From NCBI RefSeq assembly GCF_022201045.2, contig NC_068562.1, positions 8,662,001-8,726,000 of the forward strand: a DNA stretch of 64,000 nt. Direction: 5' to 3'. The stretch comes from Citrus sinensis (taxonomy: Eukaryota; Streptophyta; Magnoliopsida; Sapindales; Rutaceae). Made by a program: the position numbers and the translations under genes. Below are positions 1 to 12,300 of this stretch, piece by piece (position 1 is the stretch's first letter; each line of letters starts with the position of its first letter). The notes under the pieces were generated by a model that was given only the letters and a program-made list of their open reading frames with translations, was not told the origin of the DNA and did not search any database.

Positions 1-264
1 GTCTAACTCTAGAATGTGAGACCCAAAAGCGTTTCAGATCAGTCCATTCGATTCGGATACCTGAACCCGTACCATTATATTTACCTCAAATTCAAAATGA
101 CGTGAATAAAACATGAGACGAACACAAACGCATCAACCCAAATCATGGAAGGTGGAGTCCAACGTGAAATCAAGAATGCAGGCATACCAGTAGCATGAAA
201 TTAAATTCACAAGAATAGTGTATCAAAAAAAAAAAATAAAAATCACAAGAATAGAGTTTATTTT

Positions 265-2077
265 CTACTTGCAAAGAGAAGCCAATATATGGCGAGGACG
301 ACTGGATGATCTACGGGCATGAAGCACAGCCAAGTTATCTATCAGCAGAACGTCGCCATTCTGCCAAGGGATGGCAACACATTCCTCTTCAAGGATTTTC
401 ATTAAGTTGTAGACGATATCCTCTGGATATGGACTACCATTCCCAAAAGTGACTGCCTTAACAGGATCATTTTGTGTGTCTTTCCAGCATGTATAAGCCA
501 TTACTATGCTATTGAACCAAATCTTCCGTTGCCTGATTTTATCATACGTAACAGCTGGGATTGGACCCAACACTGTCTTCACTCCACCGTCTTCCATCCA
601 CTCCAATTTCAAGCCCAAATTAGCAGCCCTGTTGAAAGATTTGATAGAACCATATTATATCATCGCTAATTGAATAGAAGTTTATAATGCTCAAAAGAGT
701 ATTGACGTGAACATTGTAACTGTCAAATAACGTGGATTAAAAGCTAGCACCTTAGCCCAATTGGCTTTTAGGCTTTGATGCAATAGAAACTTGTTGCTCA
801 TGTATTATTGATCTAAAGATAAAGGGCACGCATATACCAATTGATATGAATTTCAATAATCTGAAGTTCTCAAGTACTAATAACATGATCAAGTTAACAC
901 AAACCTTTCCTCGGCGAGGCTCTTGTCTTCAGTCAAGAAAATGGATTTCCAGCCGCGGCCGGTCGGAGATGAAAGATCATCCTTTTCTTGATATATTCTG
1001 GTATAAATCAATCCATCCTGCTCTAGTTGTTGAACAAATTCAGGGTAACTCTCTTTCATCCTCTCGTAGACAATGTGGCTAAGGACTAGAGGAGTGTCTC
1101 CTCCACTTACTGGCTCTACTTCACAGAAGAAGAACAACTTTGACGGGAACTGAGGAAGCTGAGCAGAAAAAGCACAGTAATTGTGAGTCCAATACAAAGA
1201 CAAAGCAAAGTACCAACAGTAAATTCTGTATCAAATAACATAGTTGGTGACTTAGCTCGCATGTGGAATCTACTAACCAGCATGTAACGCTCAAGCCTGT
1301 GCAAAGGAATTCGAAATAAAGCTTCTTGTTGCATACTTACATTACAAGATCAATTTGATTTTCTAACCCAAAAATGACTTCTAGAAAAAGCACATCCTTT
1401 TGTTTCCTTCAAATACTGATATAAAATAAGTAAAAACACAAATTTTGACAATTTAAATGTGCTTTCAACGACACCAGCATCGCTGCCAATTGCCAAACAT
1501 ATGTCCATTTGCTTGTTTCTTCACTGTGAGGGCATTTTGTTTTCGAAAATCTAATTCACTAATTGGGGTAAAATTATAATAAAGGATACATCAAAGGTTA
1601 AATTTGTGAAAGAGATAGAGGTTATTTTGTTGTAAATGATTACTAATAGAGGCAACAATAAAAGCAGGTTTAGTTTTTGGGTCAAATTTGTAACTGCTCA
1701 AAGCCAGAAACCAAAAACATTACCAAAGCCATTTCCTGGTGAAAAGGAATGTTACGATCAAGTGAAGATTCATTGGCAGTAAAAACTCGACCAACAACGT
1801 GGCTTCTGGGAGCAGCACCGCCGACGTAGGGCAACTCCTCGTAGCCAAAAGCCTCAACGACGTCGTTGAAGTCATTGGCTGTCTTGACATCGAACCCTCT
1901 GAGAAGCACGGCCCCTGCTTTGAGCAATAAAGATTCGAGAAATGGCTTCTGGGTTCTGATTGTTTCCGTCAGAAAAGACAGATTTGTTGTAGAGTTTGGT
2001 GTCAGAACCCAAGGGAAGGGAATGGAGTTGTAGCTTTTTTGTTCTGCAAGTTTTATTTCAGCGAAATGATCGGCCAT
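265..2077 (-). CDS. Clavaminate synthase-like (TauD family) Fe(II)/2-oxoglutarate dioxygenase
   Basis: Three exons join in frame: 2077-1724, 1158-905 and 628-265, giving 323 aa. The family (Arabidopsis At3g21360 type) is predicted to be cytosolic non-haem Fe(II)/2-oxoglutarate oxygenases; the physiological substrate is not known. Visible marks are the HxE iron-binding motif in IPFHQEM near the end of exon 1, the FPSKLFFFCEVEP and GGDTPLVLSH blocks in exon 2, and NGDVLLIDN followed by a conserved LHARR histidine/arginine stretch near the C-terminus, ending ASLCK. The start is the ATG at 2077; the open frame extends upstream only through a TTG codon. Length and exon order fit the family and nothing is missing. 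It is divergently arranged with the next gene. Family assignment is firm, biological role is not. Confidence 0.9.
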
Positions 2078-2955
2078 GCTGTTGCTGCTGAAATCCAGTC
2101 GTGTTTGAGGAGCGACCAGATGCTGACGCCAACACCTAAATTTGTAATAATGGGGGGAGACGATTTTCGACCAGCAGCTTTTTTCTCGAGCAAACACAAA
2201 CAACCACGGTCACTTTCCCAGAAAATATCTGGGTTCACAGATAAGGATTAGGGGGGATGTTGGAGATTTTTATGGTGTTAATCCTCAGACACTAAAGTCA
2301 ATTTTTTGGGTTCACTTGAAAAAACGTGTGTTATATAACTGAGCCTTGATTATAATTCATTTAATTGAAAGGCTTAATAAATGGAACGAACCGGAAGAAA
2401 GAAAGAAAGAAAGAAAGAAAATGAAAGAGAGAGGAAAGAGATTGAACTCTCAACATTTGCTTTTTTAGTGCGAGAGTTCGGAGATAGAGAGAAAAGAAGG
2501 AAAATCCACTTCGATCAAATCTTTAAATGGACTTAATTTAAGTCTCTCTAAACGCTCACTTCTGATCAAGGTGGACCAACTTTGAAAAAACTTCCCGGTT
2601 TCTCGCTGCTTCCCATATTTAATATCGAGGGGGCATGATTTGTGTGAAGGAACGGCTAATCGTGCTCTCCATTTTATCCACCAAGCACATGCCCGTGCCC
2701 GTGAATGTTGATTTTCGTTTCAAACTTTCTCAAGTTTTTTTTTTTTTTGTTTCTTTTTAACGAGCATAGCATTTTTCCTTTTTATTTGTTATTTAAAAAG
2801 TAACAGTGGGCCGGGCCTCTAGCCCACTGGCCCAGTCTCTTTCTTTAAAAAAATACTTGAAAAAAGAAAAGAAGAAGTCCCGCCTCAAAAACTTGGGAAA
2901 ATTCAAATCAAAGCACACGCATTTCGAATTTCCGGTTCCCAGATCGGGGAGCGCG
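2078..2955. promoter_or_regulatory. Shared head-to-head intergenic region (candidate bidirectional promoter)
   Basis: These 878 bases separate two divergent start codons (2077 on minus, 2956 on plus), so both 5'UTRs and core promoters must lie here unless there are unseen leader introns. A GAAA tetranucleotide run (about 2395-2420) and poly-T/poly-A tracts (about 2736-2748 and 2846-2852) are visible. I see no convincing TATA box close to either start. Bidirectional activity is inferred from the layout only. Confidence 0.5.
2395..2420. repeat. (GAAA)n microsatellite
   Basis: About six uninterrupted GAAA units, followed by further purine-rich sequence. It lies in the divergent promoter region and may be a GAGA-like leader element or just a microsatellite. 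Confidence 0.85.
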
Positions 2956-5388
2956 ATGCCGCCGAGAACTGAAGTGAAACCAAAATCAGTAAGGAAACCG
3001 CTTCGGGATCTCCCGAACAACAATAATGGAGGGGGAAGGCTTTCGAAATCGGCGAATTTGAAGAAGAAATCGCGCAGCGATAGACAAATCGAAGACGAGG
3101 CACTGGATGATGACAGTACCCTAGACCGGCTCTTGCTCGTTCAGTCCGATCTGTCGTCCCTTCTTCAACAGGTATATTTATATTAATCATATTCTACAAA
3201 TTTTTTTGCCGTTGCTTGTGTTTATTATGTCTATTTACGCTAAGGCCGCGTTTGGTTGCTAGGAATGAAATTCCCTTTAACTTTTATTTGCCATGCCTGA
3301 TAGCATGTTATTTTGTTTTAGGTATTTGGAAGTGGAATTGAAGTTCATTAGGCTGCAAATTTGAGCTTAATCCTGCGGTGACTGTGTTAGGTTCTAGAAT
3401 TTTTTAAGTTGTTCTTAATTGTCATGTGTTGGTCTTAATTCTCATGTGATTTCATTAGATGAGCTCATATGTGCATAAACTGAAATGGTGAATGGTTAAA
3501 AGATCTAAGGGGGATCATTGGCAGAGAAGCATTCTTTTTCTTCCTCCCCATTAAGAAAAAAAATTTCAAATTCCTATCTCTCCTTATGTGTTTGTTCTAT
3601 AACAAAGGCGGTAACTAGTAAGATCTTGTTGGCTTTTATCGATGCATTTATCTCACACTCAATCTGGTTGTTATGATTTTGACTGGAGCAATTAAGAATT
3701 TGCTTCCAAGCACGGGTGTGCTCAGACACCATAGATTGTTGTGTTTGACGTTGGACATGGTTTAGATAGACCTCGTTTTATCACAATAATTTCATTTTCA
3801 CTCTCATGATCTATATTATAAACATGGTTTACTGTTAGCTGTGGCTGATTGTGCAGAATTGATGCATTGAGTTGCAGATTGATGAGCTTGTTGTGCAAGC
3901 GCTTAAAGTGAAAACAATGAGCAAGCAGGGGAGAAAAGAAGTTGAAGCTTTCACAAGTGTCTTATCAGAAATGCTTTCTACTTTGAAGGTTAATTTTCTA
4001 ATTTTCCTGTTTCTTCGGCCTATATGTTTTTTGGTTCCATAGATCTTATAGCAGAATGACCTGTAATATCATGTTCTACAATCACAGCCATGGGTCCCCA
4101 GATTTCAGAAGGTGCTCTGCAGTCCTATTGAGTCTGAGAAGCAGTTGGGAGAGTCTTTGATCAGTAAAACTGTTTCTACAACTATTGACGAGAATGTTTG
4201 TGAATTTGGGAGTCCAGAAGAAGTAAACAATGAGGACACATTAATCTCTCCTTCTCCCCTTGTGTCCTGGCGTGCCAATTGCACTATTGAGAGAGGTAGA
4301 CAACTGTTTTTGCTCACACCTCTTCCTATGTCAAAAACACTGTCATCTAAATGCCAGGACCCATCGAAATCACGCTTTGAAAGGATAACTTCCAAAAGTA
4401 CTGTTGAGATACCTCCTCCGTTAACTATTCCTGGAGATGCAAATGATGATTTGCTTGAAGGTGTGGAGATAAAGCCAACTCCAAGCAAACCTGCTGATTC
4501 TACAGTTGCTATGAGGGGAAACGTAATAGAATCTAGTTTTGATTCTTTATCAATGTTTTCAAAAAGAGACCAGTCGATGTTTGTTATGACTCCATGTTTA
4601 AAAATGTCCCCTCCTAAATCTTGTGTAATGCTTGAGCCCATTTCTGAGTCCTGTTGTAAACCCAATGCCAGAGACCGTAGGTGCACCCCCTTTCCTGTTG
4701 GACTTCAAAAAGGTTCACAATCTTCTGACTCCTCCAGTAGTGAGGATTCTGATGGTCTGGCTTTTAAGTATCCAGAGCTTTTAGGGATACGACAAGCTTG
4801 TAAATCTGGAATTGTTTGGAAAGACTTGGAAGCATCCCCACTTTGGAAATTCTCACCTCCAAAAAGTTGTGTTTTGTTGGAGCCAACTGATGAGATATCA
4901 ACTGAAAAAGCTGCTGCTGATGATACCTTGCCAGTTGATTCTGGAGCAAAATTGCAACTGAACCCATCACCATCAAAAGAAACTGAAAATGATGTTCAAA
5001 GTGGCTGTCACCAGACAAATAAATCTCACCTCCCAGGTATTGTTTCTGTTTTATTCTTTTAGATCTAGTTTCATTATACTCAGGTGTCATACGAAACATG
5101 AATTTATTCAAACATTTCTCTTTCTGCACAGAACCTTTTGGAGGCAATTCAGCACTTATAGAAAGTACTCCGCTGTGGAAGGAACCCGAGAGCACATTCA
5201 GGACGGGCAAACGTCCTGGTGAGAACACTCTAAAGAAGGAATTGTGGACAAGGTTTGAGGCAGCATCTACTTTTGGGGTTCATTATAATGCCTCTGCAGT
5301 TGAAAGGACCACTCGTAAAGGATTTCTCGACATGCTAGAAGAGGCTTCTTGTGATGAAGAAAATTCGGTGCTTGATGGTTTGAGATGA
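2956..5388 (+). CDS. Unrecognised Ser/Pro-rich plant protein (510 aa), possibly a mitotic factor
   Basis: Four exons join in frame: 2956-3171, 3878-3988, 4088-5036 and 5132-5388. I do not recognise the family with certainty. Residues 1-60 are very basic (many K/R, PRDLPNNNN-like stretch). About 60-110 is a likely helix or coiled coil (LLLVQSDLSSLLQQ continuing into IDELVVQALKVKTMSKQ). After a PWVPRF block, the rest is acidic, Ser/Pro-rich and probably disordered. A motif SPPKSC followed by V(M/L)LEP occurs twice, near residues 282 and 364, and several SP/TP dipeptides (LLTPLPMSK, VMTPCLKMSPP) look like proline-directed kinase sites. The C-terminus is a more ordered block (ELWTRFEA ... TRKGFLDMLEEASCDEE). 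A short N-terminal coiled coil plus a long CDK-site-rich tail recalls kinetochore and spindle proteins such as SKA3, but that is only a resemblance. All splice phases are consistent. Confidence 0.8.
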
Positions 5389-6349
5389 CAAATGTTTCTC
5401 TCTTCGATGTTCTGTAAATGCGGGTTTTTGTTGTATGATTTTGAAGTAGTCTCGGAAAATGTCTCTTGTCATTCTACCACATTGCAATAGTAACCCACTA
5501 AAACATACACATCGTGGAGCTTTAAATTGAAATGTCCAATCTTAATAATCTAGCTTGCTGCTTTTGCCTCTGCCCTTTTCTTCCTTTTTATTTCTTCACT
5601 AATCTGTTTTTATTATGAATTAAAATTCTGAAAGAGATCTTTTGCTGTTGATGCTGTTGTGGTAGTTATGATCTTTGATTCAGAATGGTTGATAAACTTT
5701 CTAAATAAACATTGGTCAAACTCTTTGCAAAACTCTCTTTAATGAACAAATCAATTGTGTTCGACGAAATACTTGGGTACTTTTTTTTTTACTCTAATAT
5801 TTTCTTTTTAATCTTTTTCACGGGATTACTGAAGCATTAAATTAATTTAATTTTCTAAATGAATGTTTATCATTTTGTTTTAAGTTTTAACCAGGTATTG
5901 GAAACCAAAATTCATAACCAAACCGCAGAAAATTTGAAACACAAAAATCAAAGAAAAATATGAGAAACTAAGCACAGAAATAAAGAAAACTATGAGAAAT
6001 TATAACTTTCTTCTCAACATTTTTTAAGATTAAGTCTAACACACACTCAGTTTGAATCTTAGATGTCTCACCTCTTTTTATATTTTTATTTTATTTTTGA
6101 TAGATTAAATATCGCAATTCCAATATTTCAACCACCACTAGAAACCAAAACCCAAAATCATTAATCAGTAATCAAGGTGCAAGAAGAACCAATGACAAGA
6201 ATTATGTAGCGTATGAGAAATAACAAATATGCTTGGGGTCAATTCACAATTTATATAACTTCCTTCCCAAAATCATTTTACGCTCACTCCTCCTCGGTCT
6301 CTCCCTTAAAACTCCCCAAAACCCTCCCTCTTTCTCTGTTCCCAAGGCA
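5389..6349. other. Intergenic region between the unknown gene and MMS19
   Basis: It holds the 3' flank of the upstream gene and the promoter of MMS19. It is AT-rich, with A-rich stretches at 5920-6010. Apart from the TATA-like site annotated separately I see no gene or element. Confidence 0.7.
6250..6257 (+). promoter_or_regulatory. Candidate TATA box of MMS19
   Basis: TTATATAA lies about 95 bases before the MMS19 ATG at 6350 and is followed by a pyrimidine-rich leader. Spacing is plausible for a short 5'UTR; no experimental start site is available. Confidence 0.45.
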
Positions 6350-9300
6350 ATGGCAGAAGCGAGTCAGCTGATTCAGCACATTGAGTCGTTCGTTAACTTG
6401 TCTAGCTCCCCGACTCACCAGGTTCTAGTTCGTTACTTCTTAATCAATTACTCTGCTTTTATTATTTTCATTTACTTTTCAATTCTTGCAACTTGATTTT
6501 GCATTAGTTTCGTTGAGAAGGTATTGCGGCATTAAAAAATCAGAACTTGGACCAAAATTTTGTAAATTTTTGTTAATTTCCAGCACACCCGGCTCTGTTT
6601 TGGGGGTTAAGTTTCTGTTTCTGTTCTGAGAGATGTTTTAAAAATTTGTACGGAAGAGCCGAACATGAACCGGCATTACTAAATTGTTTATTAAGTGAAT
6701 TATTAATTGATTGATCGAGTCCTTGATCTTTTTTTTTTTTTCAAATTTTTAACTTGTTGCAATGGGGATGGCACCGTCGGAAGTGCTTTCAAATTGCCAA
6801 AAGTTCCTCTGGCACTGTTTATTGTCTTTGGTTCAGATAGAGAAAAGCGCTTAGGTTGATTCTTATGAGAAGCAGTTTGATAGGTGCCTTGAGAAAACAA
6901 TTTGGGTGAGAGGCACTTGAAGAGCATTTGGATAGTACCTGAAAGGTGCTTGTTCAGAAAATGCTTTCGAGTGCTTCTGCAAAAAGTCACACCTGAAAGT
7001 GCTTTCTAGACTAGCACTCTCAGATGCACTGAAATTGTGTAATTAGAGTTATCATTTTGCACATGCATGTAAAGGACCAGATATTAAACCTGAAATTATG
7101 TATTTATTGTTAATTCACGTGAATTCATGTGTAATATATTACTTATCAATCAGAGTCAACTGCAGGCTGCAAGCTTGGATGTGATTGCTTCTTTATTGAA
7201 GAAAAATGTGTTAACTATAGAAACACTGGTATGTTTCACGTTATCACAAACAATCATATCTGTTATGCTTAGTTCCATTGTTTCTTCTTATTTATAATTA
7301 TCTTTATTTTGTATTGAAGTGTGAAAGTGGGGTTTCGTCCCTTCTGGTCTTTTCTCTGTAGTTTTCTGTTTTGTAATATGAATTATGTATGCAGGTTAGA
7401 GAGATGGGTATGTATTTGACTACTACAGATGATGTGATTCGCGCAAGAGGTAATCTTTCAGTATGTTGTGTGGATATTGAGGTTTATAGATAGTAATTAA
7501 TCGGTGTTGGCTTGGATGATTAGCATACAATTTTTCTGTTCCTTTTAGATAATTTCTGTAGAAATAACTGGATGGTCATTTAAATTTAATCATCTAATCA
7601 GCACTACAAAGTTTTACTATTCTAGATGGTCATTTAAATTTTATTATCTGTTTTAAATGAATCTGAAGTTGATGCTGGAAAATATTTGAACACTTTCTCT
7701 TTCTTCAGGTATTCTTCTCCTTGGAGAACTGCTTACACATCTTGCATCAAAGCCTTTAGATGATGCTACCATCCACAGCATGCTAGCATTCTTCACAGAT
7801 AGACTGGTCAGTCTGGCATTTTTCTTCTGCAGCATTATCTACCCAAGATTTAATTGCATTTATTTACAAGCTGTCATTTTAACTAAAATGAACCCTTCTA
7901 TATTTTCTGTTTATACAATGGTTGTTTGGATTTTAGTTTCAAAATTGAATAAATGATATTATACTTTTGTCAGGCAGATTGGAAAGCTTTACGCGGTGCA
8001 CTTGTTGGTTGCTTGGCACTACTAAGGAGGAAAAGTAGCGGTGGTGTGATCACTACAAATGATGCAAAAGCAGTTGCCCAGTCTTACATACAAAACCTCC
8101 AGGTGCAGTCATTGGCGCAGCATGACAGGAAGGTAAGACAATTGGCCCTGCATTCCCCTATATATTACTGAAGAAACCTATTAAAAAAGTTCTTGTTGAA
8201 TTTTTTGATGTTGCTTCACATTTTGATGACTCTTTCGCAGCTTTGCTTCGAACTTTTGGAGTGCCTATTGCAACGTTACCCTGATGCTGTTGTTTCACTG
8301 GTATTTTTTGTGGTCTCACCCTTCTTCAGTTTATACCTTATGAGTGAATAACATCTTTTGAATACCATAACATAAAAGAAATCTGAAACCTCCAGTGGTG
8401 GCATCTTCTGTTGTTTAATTGCAATTTTCCAAGTTCTGAATGACAATTAGAAACAGTGGAAACTCTTTGATCTATGGTTATAATGTTCTCTCTCTCACTC
8501 ACATGAGCATGCACACGTACAACATATTCATGTTTGTGCTTGCAGACGCCCCTGCTGGAGACATTCACTTCCTCCCAGAAACATATTTCTCTTCGTTTCA
8601 GTTTGTCTCATTTGTCTGCTGAATTTCTTAGCTTATTTCATACTCTTCTGTTTTAAGTAACATCAGATTGCCTGTATGTGGTCTAGGGGGAAGATCTTCT
8701 TTATGCAATCTGTGAAGCTGTTGACGGGGAGAAGGATCCTCACTGCTTAATGCTAACATTTCATATTGTCGAGGTTGCGGCAGAGCTATTTTCAGATGAT
8801 CTACTTGCTAATTTTGCCGGTGACCTTTTTGAAATTTTGGGCTGTTACTTCCCTATTCATTTCACACACGTAAGCGTAATTTTATATCAGCCATATTCTA
8901 TTTTATCTTTTGATAGAATTGTGTTTGATTTTGGAATTGGCATATGCTATTTCAAACAGTTTAAATACCACAAGGAGAGAGTTTTATTGGGTTAACCACA
9001 CTTAGTTTTTATGTGGGAGAATGTTCACTTTATATACCATTTTGTTCCCAAGCCTTCCCTTTGTTTGCACATGCTTCTGAGATTATTTGTGTTTTGAACT
9101 TGATATTTCATGCATCTTTTACGATTTCAACTTACCTTTTAAATTTTAGGATGTATGCTATTTTTCAAAATCTGCTTTGATGCAAATGTTGCTCTTTATG
9201 TTATCTGCAATCATGCACTTGATATGCAAGTTCAGCTACTATGGAGAGATGTGCGGTTCTATGTATCTTTCTATATCTATTCACTTTTTCTTTTTGTCCC

Positions 9301-12300
9301 CTGACTGTTGAATTAAATTCGTACAAATTTTCTTGATCAATTTATTCAGGGTCATATTGGTGCAAGCATAAGTTCATGACAATAACTTATATATAATTAG
9401 TTCTACGTGGTTACTTTTTCCTTCTATGTCATATACTAACTTGCATAAGCAATATTAACTGTAAATATGGCCTTATGTTATTGATTTGGGGTGCATTTAT
9501 TTGATCTCTTTTTTTCTTCTGAGGGTTACTGTTTCACATTATTTTCACTTTGTTGATCTGGCCTGTGTGATTTTTTTGTTTATTACAGTCTAAAGCTGAG
9601 GACTTTGATGTGAAAAGGGATGATCTTTCAAGGGCATTAATGGTATGTGATGTTTTGCTGTAGATTATTCAGCTTTTTGGGAGGTTCTGTCGGTAATTAT
9701 TTGTTTACTCTTATTTGTGCCAAAATGGTCTGTTCTTACAACCTTGCTATAAATTTTGACTACAATATGGAACTTTGGGTGATTTTTGTAGTCGGCACGT
9801 CTGATGCTGGAAACTTAAAATTTATGACTATGACCACAGTTGAAAATGCTTAATTTGACAGTTTCCAAATCTCTCTCTCTCTCACATTATGCAGGCAGCA
9901 TTTTCTTCCACTTCTCTTTTTGAGCCCTTTGCCATCCCATTGCTCCTTGAAAAACTTTCTTCTTCGCTCCAATCAGCTAAGGTTGGTATTAATATTAATT
10001 TTATAAAGTTGTGACTGATTTTAATTCGTCAATATTTGCTTATTTGCCTTATCAATGTGTCTTCGGCATGTTGAATCTGAGTTACTGTCTTTATATGCTT
10101 GCAGGTTGATTCCTTGAAATACCTTAGCCATTGCACAGTGAAATATGGAGCAGACAGGATTGAAAAACATGCCAAAGCAATGTGGTCTTCTATAAAAGAT
10201 GCAATATATAGTTCACATGAACCTACTTTGTCCTTTGCTTCAGAATCACTGGATGGTGTTGGCTTTCGGGACAATGTTATTTTAACAGAATCTTTAAATC
10301 TTCTGGATACGGTTTTCAAGCAAAATAGTGGTCTGTTTTTAAGTTGGATTATTGGCGATGAAGACATAAACTTGATATTCAAGTCCATCTCTAGTTTTAA
10401 GACTTACAAAGAAATTTCCCTGCAAAGCAAGCAGAAATTACATGCGGTCGGCTCTATCCTATCTGTATCTGCAAAGGCTTCCCCAGCCGCTTGCAATAGT
10501 GTTATGGAAAGTTTCTTCCCCTGCTTGATGCATCCTTTGGGGCTTTCAGTTGGAAATTCAACTCAGGATTGCTTTCCAAATGATGGTAATGTACTTAGGG
10601 GAAAGCTTAATCATGGGGCTCTTTATCTCTGCATCGAGCTTATGACAGCATGCCGAGAGTTAATGGCAAGTTCTGAGGAATTCAAATCAGTGGCTGCTCC
10701 TGCAAATGAGAGATGGTACTGCTTGCTCCAGAGCTATTCTGCTTCACTAGCCAAGGCCTTGAGATCTACCTTGGAAACAAGTGCCAATGAAGATTCTTAT
10801 GAGACAAATGTATATTTTGGAGGTAAAAACATGTTCATTCTTATTTCTTTCTTTTTTTAACTCGTATATTATTGCTGCTTGGTCGGGCAACCACTTCTTT
10901 ACCTGTATGTGTGAATATAAGCATCTTATTTCAGTTGCATACTGTTTACTCTTTTGTCACTCACTTAATAAATCTCTCCATGATGATTCGGGAGGATCTG
11001 AGGTGTACGTTGCATGAATTTGGATACCCCTGTTGGTCAGAAGTGGACCTAGATTTTTTATGTTTCTGGTCCTCAAAATCGTGTGCTCCATGATTTAAAA
11101 AGGTCATCCCTGCCTCTTGGGATTGATGTGTATCTGTGTGGGGTGTCCATCCGTACTTGTTTTCAGAAATTTAACCTCCGGTTATATTTCTATAGCAATT
11201 AGGTGAAGGAAAGCAAGGAAACTTCTGTTGGTGGAAGGAGAAAATTCTTGCATGGACATTGCTGCATTTTGCAATTGCAGATTTGATGAAGTTTTCTGGC
11301 TAGTTATTATATTTTTTTGGATGTCACTAAATGCCCTTTTACGTTATTAGTAAGTCTTTCTAACATTTTCTTTTTCCCGAATCAAATATACAGTGAAGGG
11401 TTTGCTGATTCTGGGTACATTCAGCGGAGGCTCCTTAATCATATCAAATTCCATATTTGAGAATATTTTGTTGACTTTCACATCAATCATCATCTCGGAA
11501 TTTGAAAATACTTTGTTGTGGAAGCTGGCACTGAAGGCACTGGTGCATATTGGTTCGTTCATTGATAGATTTAACGAGTCAGAGAAAGCACTGAGTTATA
11601 TGGATGTTGTCATCGAAAAAATTGTTTCACTGGCATCGTCCCATGATTTTAGTATGCCATTTCCACTCAAACTGGAGGCAATCTCAGAAATAGGTGCAAC
11701 TGGACGAAATTATTTGCTGAAAATTGTTCAAGGACTAGAAGAGGCAGTTTGTGCCAATTTATATGAGGTTTTGGTACGTACATCTACTAAATTCTCTATT
11801 CTTTATACTGGAAAAGCTTTTCTTACAATGTCATGAAATGTTCTCACTCCTAGAAGATGCTTTTTCTGCATCTTTCTGCCATGTGTCTGCTTTTTGCTTT
11901 TAATAAGTGGATATGCCTATGTTTCAAATGCGACAAGCAGTATCCTTGAAGTTTGTCAAGGTTGTGATTTCACCAAAATCTCACAGAGGATGTTTCATGG
12001 GCTGCTTTTAATATTGTATGGCAAATAATTATTATTAATTCTTTGTATTCTTTTTCCATAGGTCCATGGGAATCCTAAGTCAGCAGAAGTTGTAGTTCAG
12101 CTTTTGGAATGCTACTCCAATAAGGTGCTGCCAAGGTACATAAGCTTTCCTTCTTTTCAGTTCATTTGATTTGACTGGTCTTATGTTAGACCAATAAAAC
12201 TTATGTTAGGCGCAAATATAAAGGGGCAGGGACAGTTTAGTAATTTTTGGGGGCAGGGGCAGTTTAGTAATTGTATTTATTTGTTAATTAGGGCTCAGGT

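Noticed and set aside
6740..7020. Possible MITE in MMS19 intron 1 with GGAAGTGCTTTC-like repeats
   Set aside because: Several copies of AAGTGCTTT/AAAGTGCTT are present, but no clean inverted termini or target duplication could be found.
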